Positions 29,067 through 37,656 of a stretch of 64,000 nucleotides of DNA are shown here, one piece after another. Within the stretch, counting starts at the first letter, position 1; each line of letters starts with the position of its first letter. The position numbers were made by a program, and so were the translations under genes. The notes below the pieces were generated by a model. It worked only from the letters and a program-made list of their open reading frames with translations, was not told the DNA's origin and made no database searches. The DNA comes from Tatumella citrea (GTDB lineage Bacteria > Pseudomonadota > Gammaproteobacteria > Enterobacterales > Enterobacteriaceae). The stretch covers positions 620,001 through 684,000 of the forward strand of contig NZ_CP015579.1 in the NCBI RefSeq assembly GCF_002163585.1, in the 5' to 3' direction.

Positions 29067-29507
29067 ATGTCAGGTTACTTTTTTTCTGTATCAGCAGATT
29101 CCATAGCATTTTATCAGCCACCAACACAGTTAATGCTTGAGCTGCATGGTGGCTACCAGCAAGCCGCTGCCGGATTATTCAACGGCGGGCAGGTAGATGC
29201 CTGGGGGGTAGAAACGTTGATCTATCGTGTGGAAGAGATTCTCGAATCGCAGGGTGGCAAACTGCCTGCGCCTGGCGAAGCTGCCAGTAGCGATGCGCTG
29301 CTTTTCCAGGTCAGCGATCTTTGGCTGGACGGCAGCAATGAAATTACTCCAGAGGCTCTGGAAAGCGCCTTTAATCAGCTGACTGACCGGCTCTCTTACA
29401 GTCCGTTGTCGCTTACGGCGCAGGAAACTATCGCATTTTGCTATCTGGTTTTTTTACGGGAGATGACCCACCACCTGCGTATCAGCCATATCCGCTATCA
29501 GCCCTGA
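29067..29507 (+). CDS. Hypothetical protein, 146 aa
   Basis: A soluble, acidic protein I do not recognise. The start ATG at 29067 has a GGAGGG ribosome site at 29056-29061. It has no signal peptide. Notable segments are MLELHGGYQQAAAGLFNGGQ, a Leu-rich helix (TLIYRVEEILES) and a C-terminal stretch FCYLVFLREMTHHLRISHIRYQP rich in His and Arg. Codon use resembles the neighbours. It is divergent from the tannase gene by 232 bases and may share regulatory sequence with it, but no functional link can be shown. Confidence 0.65.
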   Translation: MSGYFFSVSADSIAFYQPPTQLMLELHGGYQQAAAGLFNGGQVDAWGVETLIYRVEEILESQGGKLPAPGEAASSDALLFQVSDLWLDGSNEITPEALESAFNQLTDRLSYSPLSLTAQETIAFCYLVFLREMTHHLRISHIRYQP

Positions 29508-29802
29508 AACGATATACAGATAAATTATATGGCTGCCTGCGTAAGGCGGTAGCCAGTAGTTAACGGATTAGGTAGTATCACGTTCAGACATCCAGACGGA
29601 TATATGTTTGGACGGATATCGCAGGCAAACTATCCGGCTCTACGGACCCAGGTGTTCCGACGGGTGCCCGGTGAGGACAGCCAGCTAAAAACCAGGCAGG
29701 GCCCGGCCATGCCTCAGGAAAATAGCCGCAGTCGTTCTCTGCACTATTTTCTGAAAATCACAATAATCAGCCTGATTACAGGCGAAAATTTCGGGGCAGA
29801 AG

Positions 29803-30867
29803 ATGAAAAAAATAGCACTCTCGTTACTGGCACTGAGTTTACTTAGCAGTACGGCGGCCTTCGCCGAAACCCCGGCGCCGCTGCCGGCAGCACTGGCAAA
29901 TCATCAGGGGCCGGTTCGTATTGCGGTGATCCGTAACCTTGGTTCAGACGACAATACCACCCAGTTTGTGGCCGGAGCCATTAAACAGGCGCGTAAGCTG
30001 GGCTTTAAAGTGAATACTTTTCTGAGCAACGGTGATGACGCCCGTTTTCAGGATTTCGTAAATCAGGCTATTACTCAGAAGTATGACGGAATTATTCTGT
30101 CGCAGGGCCGCGCACCTTATTCTGAAGAGCTGGTTAAACGGATTGTCAAAGCAGGCATTGCAGTGTCTGTGTTCGATACCGCAGTACCGGATACTATTCC
30201 CGGTGTGACCGTGACTCAGCAGGATGATGCATCTCTGACCGATATGTCCTTCGGACAGCTGGTAAAAGATTTTCATGGTAAGGCCAATATCGTAAAACTG
30301 TGGGTGGCTGGCTTCCCGCCAATGGATCGTCGTGAAAAAGAGTACCAGAAACTGCTGCAACAAAACCCGGGCATCAAACAGCTGGAATCGCTGGGGGCTG
30401 TCTCCAGTGACGTTCAGGGAGATACTGCTAATAAAGTCGGTGCTATTCTGGCGAAATATCCAAAAGGCAAAATTGATGCTATCTGGGGATCCTGGGATGC
30501 CTTTAGTCAGGGTGCATATAAAGCTCTGCAGGAAAATGGCCGTACCGAGATTAAGTTGTACAGCATTGATATTTCCAATCAGGATCTGCAGATGATGCAC
30601 AGTAAAAACAGCCCGTGGCAGATGACTGCGGCGGTAGATCCGCAGCTGATTGGGGCTACTAATGTGCGTCTGGTAGCACTGAAAATTGCCGGCGAAAAAA
30701 CTCCGGCCACTTATGATTTTAAAGCGTCATCAGTATCTCAGGCTTTGCTGAATCAGCAGAGTGGTGATGTGAATATGGCCAGCCTGGCTAAAATTATCCC
30801 GGGCTGGGGCCAGACTAATGATTTTGTCGAACCCTGGTTTGCCACTCTGGAAGCCAAAGCAAAGTAA
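29803..30867 (+). CDS. Periplasmic sugar-type substrate-binding protein
   Basis: A 354-aa periplasmic binding protein of the type 1 (RbsB/TorT-like) fold. The signal peptide is MKKIALSLLALSLLSSTAAFA. The mature part begins with a typical IAVIRNLGSDDNTTQF strand-helix and has DGIILSQGR, VSVFDTAVPD and IDAIWGSWDAFSQGAY. Members bind sugars or act as sensors for two-component kinases. Here no ABC permease or ATPase gene and no kinase lies nearby, so it is an orphan receptor. The next gene, nine bases on, encodes a beta-propeller-like protein and is probably co-transcribed. Confidence 0.82.
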   Translation: MKKIALSLLALSLLSSTAAFAETPAPLPAALANHQGPVRIAVIRNLGSDDNTTQFVAGAIKQARKLGFKVNTFLSNGDDARFQDFVNQAITQKYDGIILSQGRAPYSEELVKRIVKAGIAVSVFDTAVPDTIPGVTVTQQDDASLTDMSFGQLVKDFHGKANIVKLWVAGFPPMDRREKEYQKLLQQNPGIKQLESLGAVSSDVQGDTANKVGAILAKYPKGKIDAIWGSWDAFSQGAYKALQENGRTEIKLYSIDISNQDLQMMHSKNSPWQMTAAVDPQLIGATNVRLVALKIAGEKTPATYDFKASSVSQALLNQQSGDVNMASLAKIIPGWGQTNDFVEPWFATLEAKAK

Positions 30868-30876
30868 GGGGGCAAT

Positions 30877-32118
30877 ATGAGCTCATTACCGCAACCTGAT
30901 TACAGCCGTAATATGCGGCTGATCGGGCACAGCGATCAGGGCGGCAGACCTGACGGGGTGCAGCTGATGGTGCACCGTGGCTTTGCTTATATCGGCCATA
31001 TGGTCTCCTCAGGCTTTTCGGTCGTGGATGTGCGTGATCCCTCCCGGCCAAAAACGGTCAATTATGTTGCCGCACCGCCAGGTACATGGAATGTCCATTT
31101 ACAGGCTCACGATGATCTGCTGCTGGTCATCAACGCCCGCGATCTGTTTGCTGATGTGCGCTTCGCTGACGAAAAGGTTTATTACACCCGGCAGGTAGGC
31201 CACACGGTAAGTGATGTACAGGATAAAGGCTGGAGTGCCGGGCTGCGGATCTTTGATATTTCTTCTCCAGAGCAACCCCGCGAGATCAGTTTTCTGTCCC
31301 TGAGTGGCATTGGTATTCACCGCATCTGGTATGTGGGCGGCCGTTGGGCCTATGTGTCGGCACTGATCGATGGCTTTACGGATTACATCTTCCTGACTAT
31401 TGATCTGGCCGATCCACATAAACCGTCGGTTGCCGGGAAATGGTGGTTGCCGGGGATGAATCAGCAGGCAGGTGAAGTACCTGACTGGCCGGAAGGCAAA
31501 CGTTATGCATTCCATCATGCGATCATCAGCGGCGATACCGCTTATGGCTGCTGGCGGGATGGTGGGCTGACGATTCTGGATGTGAAAGACCGGACTGCCC
31601 CTCAATTGCTGAGCCACCGCAACTGGAGCCCACCGTTTGGCGGAGGGACACACACCGCGCTACCGTTGCCGGATCGCGATCTGCTGGTGGTGCTGGATGA
31701 GGCGGTGCTGGATGAGCAACAGGACGGTGAAAAACTGATCTGGTTGTTTGATATCCGTGATAAGACCAACCCGGTGAGTATTTCTACCTTCCCGCAACCG
31801 GATGAAACCGATTATGTGGCTAAAGGGTCGCATTTTGGGCCGCATAACCTGCATGAAAACCGACCGGGTAGCTTTATCAGTTCAACGCTGATTTTTGCCA
31901 CCTATCAGAATGCCGGGGTCAGGGCTTACGATATCAGCAATCCGTATCGTCCGGTGGAAACGGGAGCTTTGGTGCCTGCCGCACCGCAAAAGATGATGGA
32001 TACCCGACCCGGGAGACCACGGGTGATCCAGTCCTGTGATGTGTTTGTTGATGCCGAAGGTATTATTTACAGCACCGACTACAATGCCGGGCTGTCGATT
32101 ATCGAATACCTGGGATAA
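30877..32118 (+). CDS. LVIVD-repeat beta-propeller-like protein
   Basis: A 413-aa protein built from repeats of the LVIVD type, each with a core like F-S-V-V-D-V-R-D-P-S-R-P: GFSVVDVRDPSRP (about residue 46), GLRIFDISSPEQP (124), LTILDVKDRTAP (231), LIWLFDIRDKTNP (289), GVRAYDISNPYRP (347) and GLSIIEYLG at the end. Such repeats fold as a propeller. It has no signal peptide, while the gene before it encodes an exported protein, so the two would be in different compartments unless a non-classical route is used. Histidines cluster in HFGPHNLHEN and FHHAII. Function unknown. Confidence 0.75.
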   Translation: MSSLPQPDYSRNMRLIGHSDQGGRPDGVQLMVHRGFAYIGHMVSSGFSVVDVRDPSRPKTVNYVAAPPGTWNVHLQAHDDLLLVINARDLFADVRFADEKVYYTRQVGHTVSDVQDKGWSAGLRIFDISSPEQPREISFLSLSGIGIHRIWYVGGRWAYVSALIDGFTDYIFLTIDLADPHKPSVAGKWWLPGMNQQAGEVPDWPEGKRYAFHHAIISGDTAYGCWRDGGLTILDVKDRTAPQLLSHRNWSPPFGGGTHTALPLPDRDLLVVLDEAVLDEQQDGEKLIWLFDIRDKTNPVSISTFPQPDETDYVAKGSHFGPHNLHENRPGSFISSTLIFATYQNAGVRAYDISNPYRPVETGALVPAAPQKMMDTRPGRPRVIQSCDVFVDAEGIIYSTDYNAGLSIIEYLG

Positions 32119-32124
32119 TCTGAT

Positions 32125-32153
32125 AAGCCAGCCTGCCGGCTGGCTTTTTTTCT
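32125..32153 (+). terminator. Rho-independent terminator after LVIVD gene
   Basis: AAGCCAGCC / GGCTGGCTT with a 4-base loop forms a 9-bp perfect stem, followed by a T tract. It lies just before the convergent MocR-type gene. Confidence 0.88.
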
Positions 32154-32157
32154 GACA

Positions 32158-33525
32158 TTACAGATCCCTGTAATACTCAATCGCCTCTCTGACCTGCTGT
32201 AACGCAGTTTTCAGGACCGTGAGATCCACCGATCCCAGAGCGATTCGTAATGCATTGGGAGGATTTGCCGTCACCGAAAAGGGCTCTGCCGTTGAAACTG
32301 CGATCTTCATCGCTGCCAGGCGGCTGGCGACTTGTCCGGCACGTATCTCACCGGTCAGTGGTATCCAGAGAAAATAAGAGTCAGGATGGCCTGTCGGGTT
32401 CAGATAACCCAGAATCTGGCGGGCCAGTGTCTGACGTTGTCTGGCATCCTGACGTTTCATCACTTCTAACCGCTCGACCGTACCGTCCTGCAACCATCCT
32501 CTGATCAGGCTGGTCAGCAATGCAGGAGTGTTCCAGCTGGTAGCCCGTATAGCCCGCTCCAGTTGTGGCCGATAGCTGGCCGGAGCCACTACCACTCCAA
32601 CCCGCAACCCGGTCGCGATATTTTTCGAAAAACCAGCAACATACAAGGTGCGTTCCGGTGCGAACCGACATAGCGGGGGAGGTGGTTTCTTTACCAGCCG
32701 GGCATAAGCTGCATCTTCAATAATTAACAGATCATGTTGGCGGCAGATAGCTGTTACGGCTTTGCGCTGAGCGCTGGTTAATACCCAACCCAGTGGATTA
32801 TGCAGGGTCGGCATGCTGTACAGCGCCTTGATACGTCTCTGCTGGCAAAGCAATTGCAGCGCAGAGAGATCCGGTCCGTGAGAAGTCACTGGTATGGGAA
32901 CGACTTCCAGATGACACAGGCTGGCCAGGGCCTTAAATCCGGGATAAGTCACTGCATCGACAGCTATCACATCCCCGGGTTGCAACAGGCTCATCAGAAT
33001 AATACTCAGGCCATGCTGAGCACCATTAACGATTAACAGATCCTCAGCACTGGCACTCACCCCGGCAGCCTTTACCCAGTCAGCCATTACCTGTCTGTCG
33101 GCCAGCCTGCCGGCATGAGGCTGATAACGCAGTAAGGCTTCCGGGTTGCTACTGTCACTTAACCGTCGCAGTGCCTCCCGTAACCAGGGGGTTTGTTGTT
33201 CCAGCATCGGATAGTTAAAACTCAGATCCACAATATCACTGGCAATTTCCTGCTGATCGACACCCATCCCCGGCGGTAATGAAATATCTCTGACAAAGGT
33301 ACCGCGTCCGGTTTCACCCTGAACCAGCCCCATGCTCATCAGTTCGGCATAAACGCGGCTGGCAGTAGCCAGTGAAATATGGTGCTGAAGGGCGAGAGCA
33401 CGGTGAGTGGGCAGCCGGTGCCCGGCCACCAGCCTGCCGTGACGGATATCTGTCGCAAACTGATCCACCAGGGATTTGTAGCGGTTTCTCATCAGATGTA
33501 TCCATGACAATTTTTTGATTGTCAT
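32158..33525 (-). CDS. MocR-family (GntR-aminotransferase) transcriptional regulator
   Basis: Up to 455 aa. The N-terminal GntR winged helix is at about residues 12-80 (LPTHRALALQHHISLATASRVY, LVQGETGRGTFV). It is followed by an aminotransferase-like PLP-binding domain with the lysine in GFSKNIATGLRVG. MocR regulators sense PLP-bound amines or amino acids. Two starts are possible, ATG at 33525 or ATG at 33492 (MRNRYKSL). The longer form would translate through a perfect palindrome at 33505-33524, so I think 33492 is more likely the true start. It is divergent from an EamA exporter, a common MocR target, suggesting local control of that gene. Confidence 0.85.
   Translation of the reverse strand: MTIKKLSWIHLMRNRYKSLVDQFATDIRHGRLVAGHRLPTHRALALQHHISLATASRVYAELMSMGLVQGETGRGTFVRDISLPPGMGVDQQEIASDIVDLSFNYPMLEQQTPWLREALRRLSDSSNPEALLRYQPHAGRLADRQVMADWVKAAGVSASAEDLLIVNGAQHGLSIILMSLLQPGDVIAVDAVTYPGFKALASLCHLEVVPIPVTSHGPDLSALQLLCQQRRIKALYSMPTLHNPLGWVLTSAQRKAVTAICRQHDLLIIEDAAYARLVKKPPPPLCRFAPERTLYVAGFSKNIATGLRVGVVVAPASYRPQLERAIRATSWNTPALLTSLIRGWLQDGTVERLEVMKRQDARQRQTLARQILGYLNPTGHPDSYFLWIPLTGEIRAGQVASRLAAMKIAVSTAEPFSVTANPPNALRIALGSVDLTVLKTALQQVREAIEYYRDL
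33505..33524. promoter_or_regulatory. Palindromic operator candidate between mocR-like gene and exporter gene
   Basis: TGACAAT-N6-ATTGTCA is a perfect 7-bp inverted repeat. It lies 75 bases before the exporter start and at the very start of the regulator's longest open frame. It is a candidate binding site for the MocR-type protein. Confidence 0.5.
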
Positions 33526-33598
33526 AAATGATGCGAATTAATCTCCTTCGGGTCAACCGGATGATTTTCCGGGGTACCCGTCTTACAGGGGATAACTA

Positions 33599-34483
33599 AT
33601 GATTAAACAGACTGACCGGCCGGGGCGTGGGCCACTGGCCGGGATTATGCAGGGGCTCACCGGGGTGAGCATTTTTAGTGGCTCGTTACCGGCTACCCGT
33701 ATCGCTGTTCAGCAGATGGATCCGCTGTTCCTGACATTTTGCCGGGCAGCGATCGCCGGTCTGCTGGCATTACTGCTGGTATTTCGCCAGCGGGACCGCT
33801 GGACCAGGCTAAACCGTCGTGATATTGCCGGGTTAGTTACGGTAGCAGCCGGAGTGGTGATCGGTTTTCCTCTGCTCAGTGCGTTGGCGCTGCAACAGAT
33901 GAGTGCCTCTCATTCGATCATTTTTCTGGCACTGTTACCCCTGATGACGGCGCTGTTTGCGGTGTTACTGGGTGCTGAACGCCCGGCGATCCGTTTCTGG
34001 GTGTCTGCATTCTGTGGCAGCGCCCTGGTGGGTGGTTTTTCTGTATCGCAGCCTGGCAGTGGCAGTTTACAGGGGGATGCACTGATGCTGGCTGCAGTGG
34101 TGGTCTGTGGTCTGGGATACGCGGAAGGTGCGCGCCTCTCCCGGCGGTTTGGTGGTTTGCAGGTTATTTGCCTGGCGCTGATTTTCTGTCTGCCTCTGAC
34201 CTTGCCGGTCAGCCTGCTGACGCGTCCGCTCAGTTTTACTGACATTAGTATCAGCGGTCAGCTGGCACTGGGATATGTTTCGCTGTTCAGTATGCTGATA
34301 GGGTTTATTTTCTGGTATCAGGGGTTGGCTACCGGGGGGATAGCCGTCGTCGGGCAACTACAGTTATTACAGCCGTTTTTTGGCCTGATATTGTCGGCCC
34401 TTCTGCTCCGCGAAACCATTACATTACCTGTGCTGGCGGTCACTGCCGGGGTTATTGTGTGTGTGGCGCTGGCCAGACGGTGA
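33599..34483 (+). CDS. EamA/DMT-family transporter
   Basis: A 294-aa inner-membrane protein with about ten membrane segments in two EamA repeats (residues 15-145 and 155-290). Recognisable are SIFSGSLPATRIAVQQMDPL and the second-half GYVSLFSMLIGFIFWYQGL. DMT exporters move amino acids or metabolites out of the cell. The ribosome site AGGGGAT precedes the ATG. The divergent MocR-family gene suggests that the exporter responds to an amine or amino acid. Substrate unknown. Confidence 0.85.
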   Translation: MIKQTDRPGRGPLAGIMQGLTGVSIFSGSLPATRIAVQQMDPLFLTFCRAAIAGLLALLLVFRQRDRWTRLNRRDIAGLVTVAAGVVIGFPLLSALALQQMSASHSIIFLALLPLMTALFAVLLGAERPAIRFWVSAFCGSALVGGFSVSQPGSGSLQGDALMLAAVVVCGLGYAEGARLSRRFGGLQVICLALIFCLPLTLPVSLLTRPLSFTDISISGQLALGYVSLFSMLIGFIFWYQGLATGGIAVVGQLQLLQPFFGLILSALLLRETITLPVLAVTAGVIVCVALARR

Positions 34484-34606
34484 ATGCCGGTGATATGGCA
34501 GGCAAATGGCTGACCATCATTATTTTATAGCCAGTAACCAGTTTTAAAGTATTTTACTAAAACCTGCTGCGTCCTTACTTTGGAGTCATTAATGATGATT
34601 CACTAA

Positions 34607-34636
34607 GTACAGGGTTATGCTGTACCTGAAACCCTG
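34607..34636 (+). repeat. Overlapping inverted repeats in the monooxygenase leader
   Basis: GTACAG / CTGTAC (34607-34612, 34620-34625) and CAGGGTT / AACCCTG (34610-34616, 34630-34636) overlap, so only one hairpin can form at a time. They sit 16 bases before the monooxygenase ATG. They may be an operator or an RNA switch; neither is proven. Confidence 0.3.
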
Positions 34637-34651
34637 CAGGGGATAGAGCTA

Positions 34652-35923
34652 ATGACGACTGAGAAACTGGAAATAGATACGCTGGTGGTTGGGGCCGGAC
34701 AGGCGGGTGTAGCAATGAGTGAACACCTGACCAAACTGGAAATTCCTCACCTGGTGATTGAGCGTAACCGGATTGCCGGTAACTGGAGAAGCCGTCGCTG
34801 GGATAGTCTGGTGGCGAATGGCCCGGCCTGGCATGACCGCTTCCCGAATATGGAATTTGCTGATGTCAGTCCTGATGGCTTTGCCCCGAAAGAGAGTGTT
34901 GCTGACTACTTTGAAGCCTATGCCGAAAAATTTAATGCACCTATCCGGACCGGTGTTGAAGTTAAAAAAGTAACCCGTAACACAGGGCGTCCCGGATTTA
35001 CGATTGAAACTTCCGAAGGTGTTATCGAAGCCCGTCGTCTGGTAGCCGCCACCGGTCCTTTCCAGAAACCGGTTATTCCACCGGTGATTCCGCAGGATAT
35101 CGGTCTGACCCAAATCCACTCCGCCGATTACCATAATCCACAGCAGTTACCTGAAGGTGGTGTACTGGTGGTAGGTGCAGGCTCTTCCGGGGTTCAGATT
35201 GCCGAAGAGTTATGCCGTGCCGGCAAAAAAGTCTATCTGTCAGTCGGTGCACATGATCGCCCGCCGCGGGCTTATCGTAACCGTGATTTCTGCTGGTGGC
35301 TCGGGGTGCTGGGAGAGTGGGATGCTACGGCGACTAAACCAGGCAAAGAACACGTCACTATTGCCGTCAGCGGTGCCAACGGGGGCTACACCATCGATTT
35401 CCGTAAACTGGCGAACGAAGGTGTTAACCTCGTGGGTCTGACCCGTGGTTATGACGATGGTAAAGTCAGCTTTGCTGATGATCTGGCGCAAAATATTGCT
35501 AATGGTGATGCCAGCTATCTGGGCATGCTACAGGCTGCCGATCAGTATATCGCCCGTAATGGTCTGGATTTACCTCCGGAACCTGAAGCACACGAAATTC
35601 TGCCAGATCCGACCTGCATTACCGATCCGACACTGTCGCTGGATCTGCAGGCTGAAGGAATTACCTCGATCGTCTGGGCTACCGGCTATTCAACCGATTA
35701 CAGCTGGTTGCAGGTAGATGCTTTTGATGCTCAGGGCAAACCTCAACATCAGCGTGGGATATCTTCCGAGCCGGGAATCTATTTCCTGGGGCTGCCGTGG
35801 TTATCACGCCGTGGCTCAACCTTTATCTGGGGTGTCTGGCACGATGCTAAGTATATTGCTGACCAGATTGCTATCCAGCGCCAGTATATGAATTATCACA
35901 ATCAGTCGGCGACAAAGAAGTAA
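34652..35923 (+). CDS. Flavin-containing monooxygenase-like oxidoreductase (CzcO-type)
   Basis: A 423-aa flavoprotein. The FAD-binding motif is GAGQAG (residues 14-19), and an NADP-binding GAGSSG lies near residue 174. Between them are ERNRIAGNWRSRRWDSL and an ATGPFQKP segment as in flavin monooxygenases, then VWATGYSTDYSWL. The C-terminus has IYFLGLPWLSRRGSTFIWGV. Enzymes of this group hydroxylate small substrates or act as Baeyer-Villiger oxidases; the substrate is unknown. It stands alone and ends in a clear terminator. The start ATG at 34652 has a GGGGATAG ribosome site. Confidence 0.82.
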   Translation: MTTEKLEIDTLVVGAGQAGVAMSEHLTKLEIPHLVIERNRIAGNWRSRRWDSLVANGPAWHDRFPNMEFADVSPDGFAPKESVADYFEAYAEKFNAPIRTGVEVKKVTRNTGRPGFTIETSEGVIEARRLVAATGPFQKPVIPPVIPQDIGLTQIHSADYHNPQQLPEGGVLVVGAGSSGVQIAEELCRAGKKVYLSVGAHDRPPRAYRNRDFCWWLGVLGEWDATATKPGKEHVTIAVSGANGGYTIDFRKLANEGVNLVGLTRGYDDGKVSFADDLAQNIANGDASYLGMLQAADQYIARNGLDLPPEPEAHEILPDPTCITDPTLSLDLQAEGITSIVWATGYSTDYSWLQVDAFDAQGKPQHQRGISSEPGIYFLGLPWLSRRGSTFIWGVWHDAKYIADQIAIQRQYMNYHNQSATKK

Positions 35924-36044
35924 TTTTCTGTTCTCAGCGCCGCCATCAGAACTTACTGGCGGTGCTGAATCCTTAAACTGACTGTCGGCCAACACCAGGG
36001 GCAGTGACAGAGCTTTTAATCACAATTTTACCCGCACTACGGTT

Positions 36045-36084
36045 TCCCCCTGAAGTATTTATCTGACTACAGGGGGATTTTTTT
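36045..36084 (+). terminator. Rho-independent terminator after monooxygenase gene
   Basis: TCCCCCTG / CAGGGGGA form an 8-bp stem with a 17-base loop (36045-36077), followed by seven T residues. Confidence 0.75.
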
Positions 36085-36088
36085 AGCG

Positions 36089-36925
36089 TTACCAGCTCAC
36101 CGGTTTCAGCTGCATTCCGTGATTTCCCCGATAATCCGGAGATTTTGGTGAACTCCAGCCAGCCAGCAGTTCTGTCTGAGGTTTGAAAATCTCAACCCCT
36201 AACGGCCGGCAAACTTTCAGAGTATCCTCCGCTTCATCTCCCCACATTGGCAGTGATAAGTCACCGCCCGGGCAGGTGGAAATTGCACATAGCAAATCAA
36301 TCTCAGCGAAAAATTCAAGATAATCACCGGATTGCGCAGGGCAGGCTTTCATAAAGTACTGATCATTATCGTTCAGACCGGTGCACTGGAATACATTCAT
36401 CACGTCATGCACATCAAATTCAGTCAGGCCCCACGGCTGGACGGCACGTACCAGGTTTGAGTGGCAGTGATGATCAAAATCTTCCCCGGTCAGCAGTTTA
36501 TTGACATAGGGATCACAGCGGGTGCCCAGCAAATCGTGAACGCGACCGCCATCGCTGTCTATCCCATAATCTGCCAGAGAATCGGCGGTGATGGTGGCCA
36601 TCGGGCGGATAAATGGCAGGTTCGACCACAGGCGATCGTAAACAGAAAGATGCGCCCGCTGTAGCTGACGGGTGCGGGAGACCCACATTCTTTCCCGTGG
36701 ATCATGGCGGTTCCAGATATTCAGATCACCTACCTGGGGCCCTTGTGGGGCGGTAATGCGGAACAGATGACCAGCGGGAACTTCCCAGGCAAATCCGGTA
36801 CGGATTGGCACCAGATGAGAAGAGAGCAGTTCATGCGGACCTTCGGCCAGGGCTTTATAAAACTCGCGGTCCACATCCAGGGCTGAACCAGAGGTACTTT
36901 GATAGGCAGCAGGATAATTCGACAT
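36089..36925 (-). CDS. DUF1989 family protein (urea carboxylase-associated type)
   Basis: A 278-aa cytoplasmic protein of the DUF1989 family, whose members next to urea/guanidine carboxylase genes are carboxyguanidine deiminase subunits. Conserved elements are WEVPAGHLFRI, GDLNIWN, the metal-ligand-like segment HDLLGTRCDPYVN and DHHCHSNLVRA, DVHDVMNVFQCTG and the cysteine pair LLCAISTCPGGDLS. The start at 36925 (MSNYPAAYQ) has a GGAG ribosome site. It is the last gene of an operon with a GntR regulator and an amino-acid-type ABC transporter. No carboxylase or second deiminase subunit is present, so a different small nitrogen substrate is likely. Confidence 0.8.
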   Translation of the reverse strand: MSNYPAAYQSTSGSALDVDREFYKALAEGPHELLSSHLVPIRTGFAWEVPAGHLFRITAPQGPQVGDLNIWNRHDPRERMWVSRTRQLQRAHLSVYDRLWSNLPFIRPMATITADSLADYGIDSDGGRVHDLLGTRCDPYVNKLLTGEDFDHHCHSNLVRAVQPWGLTEFDVHDVMNVFQCTGLNDNDQYFMKACPAQSGDYLEFFAEIDLLCAISTCPGGDLSLPMWGDEAEDTLKVCRPLGVEIFKPQTELLAGWSSPKSPDYRGNHGMQLKPVSW

Positions 36926-36942
36926 CAGGGTAATTCTCCGTA

Positions 36943-37647
36943 TTAAGCGGGATGACTGAAAGAAGCGGTCAGCTGGCGTTCTGAATAATCGAGATAATCG
37001 ATTAATGCAGAGCAGGCTGCCTGAGATTGTTGCTGGTTCAGTAACGACAAAATGTCGCTGTCGCGGGCAATCCACGGAAGCTGAAACTCCCGCTCTGCGG
37101 CACCGCTACAAAACAGCAGGCGCAACTGGGCTAGCAGCACACTAAAAAAATCATTGAAACGCTGGCAGCCTAGCATCTGAACAATACTTTGATGAAAGCG
37201 CAGGCTGTGGGTACCTACTTCCCGCCACTGTTCTGCACTGGCTGCCAGAGCCGCGTTGTCCAGATGCTGCTGCATCCGGTTAAGATGAAATTCACTGACT
37301 GGTGTGCTGGTAGTGAGTGCCAGCACCTCCAGATGACGACGGGCTTTAAAAATATCGCGAATATCGCGCCGGTCCAGCTGGCGAACAAACACACCGCGAT
37401 TTTGCTGATAGTTCACCAGCCCTTCGGCGTGCAGAAAACGCAACGCTTCCCGCAAAGTATTACGCGAGCTGTCACAGCGTTCTGCCAGTTCGGTCTCTGC
37501 CAGTGGCTGGCCGGCAATCAGATTGCCGTTAATAATATTTTCCCGCAGCAGGGTAGCGACCCGTGCGAAAGCCGGAAGCCCTGAATAATCGGCATTTTCC
37601 GGAATTTCAATGTTCAACTGCCGGGATGCATTGCTCAATTCCTGCAT
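36943..37647 (-). CDS. GntR/FadR-family transcriptional regulator
   Basis: A 234-aa regulator. The winged helix is at about residues 28-92 (LRENIINGNLIAGQPLAETELAE, SSRNTLREALRFLHAEG, NRGVFVRQL). It is followed by an all-helical FCD effector domain with the metal-site histidines scattered in HLNRMQQH, THSLRFHQSIV and nearby. It is encoded within the importer operon, nine bases after the permease-ATPase gene, so it probably autoregulates in response to the transported compound. The TGGTGCA half-site cluster upstream of the operon is a candidate operator. Confidence 0.85.
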   Translation of the reverse strand: MQELSNASRQLNIEIPENADYSGLPAFARVATLLRENIINGNLIAGQPLAETELAERCDSSRNTLREALRFLHAEGLVNYQQNRGVFVRQLDRRDIRDIFKARRHLEVLALTTSTPVSEFHLNRMQQHLDNAALAASAEQWREVGTHSLRFHQSIVQMLGCQRFNDFFSVLLAQLRLLFCSGAAEREFQLPWIARDSDILSLLNQQQSQAACSALIDYLDYSERQLTASFSHPA

Positions 37648-37656
37648 CGTGACCTC

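Noticed and set aside
29604..29846. 80-codon plus-strand open frame before the binding-protein gene
   Set aside because: It runs into the signal-peptide coding region of the next gene in another frame and has no protein-like features.
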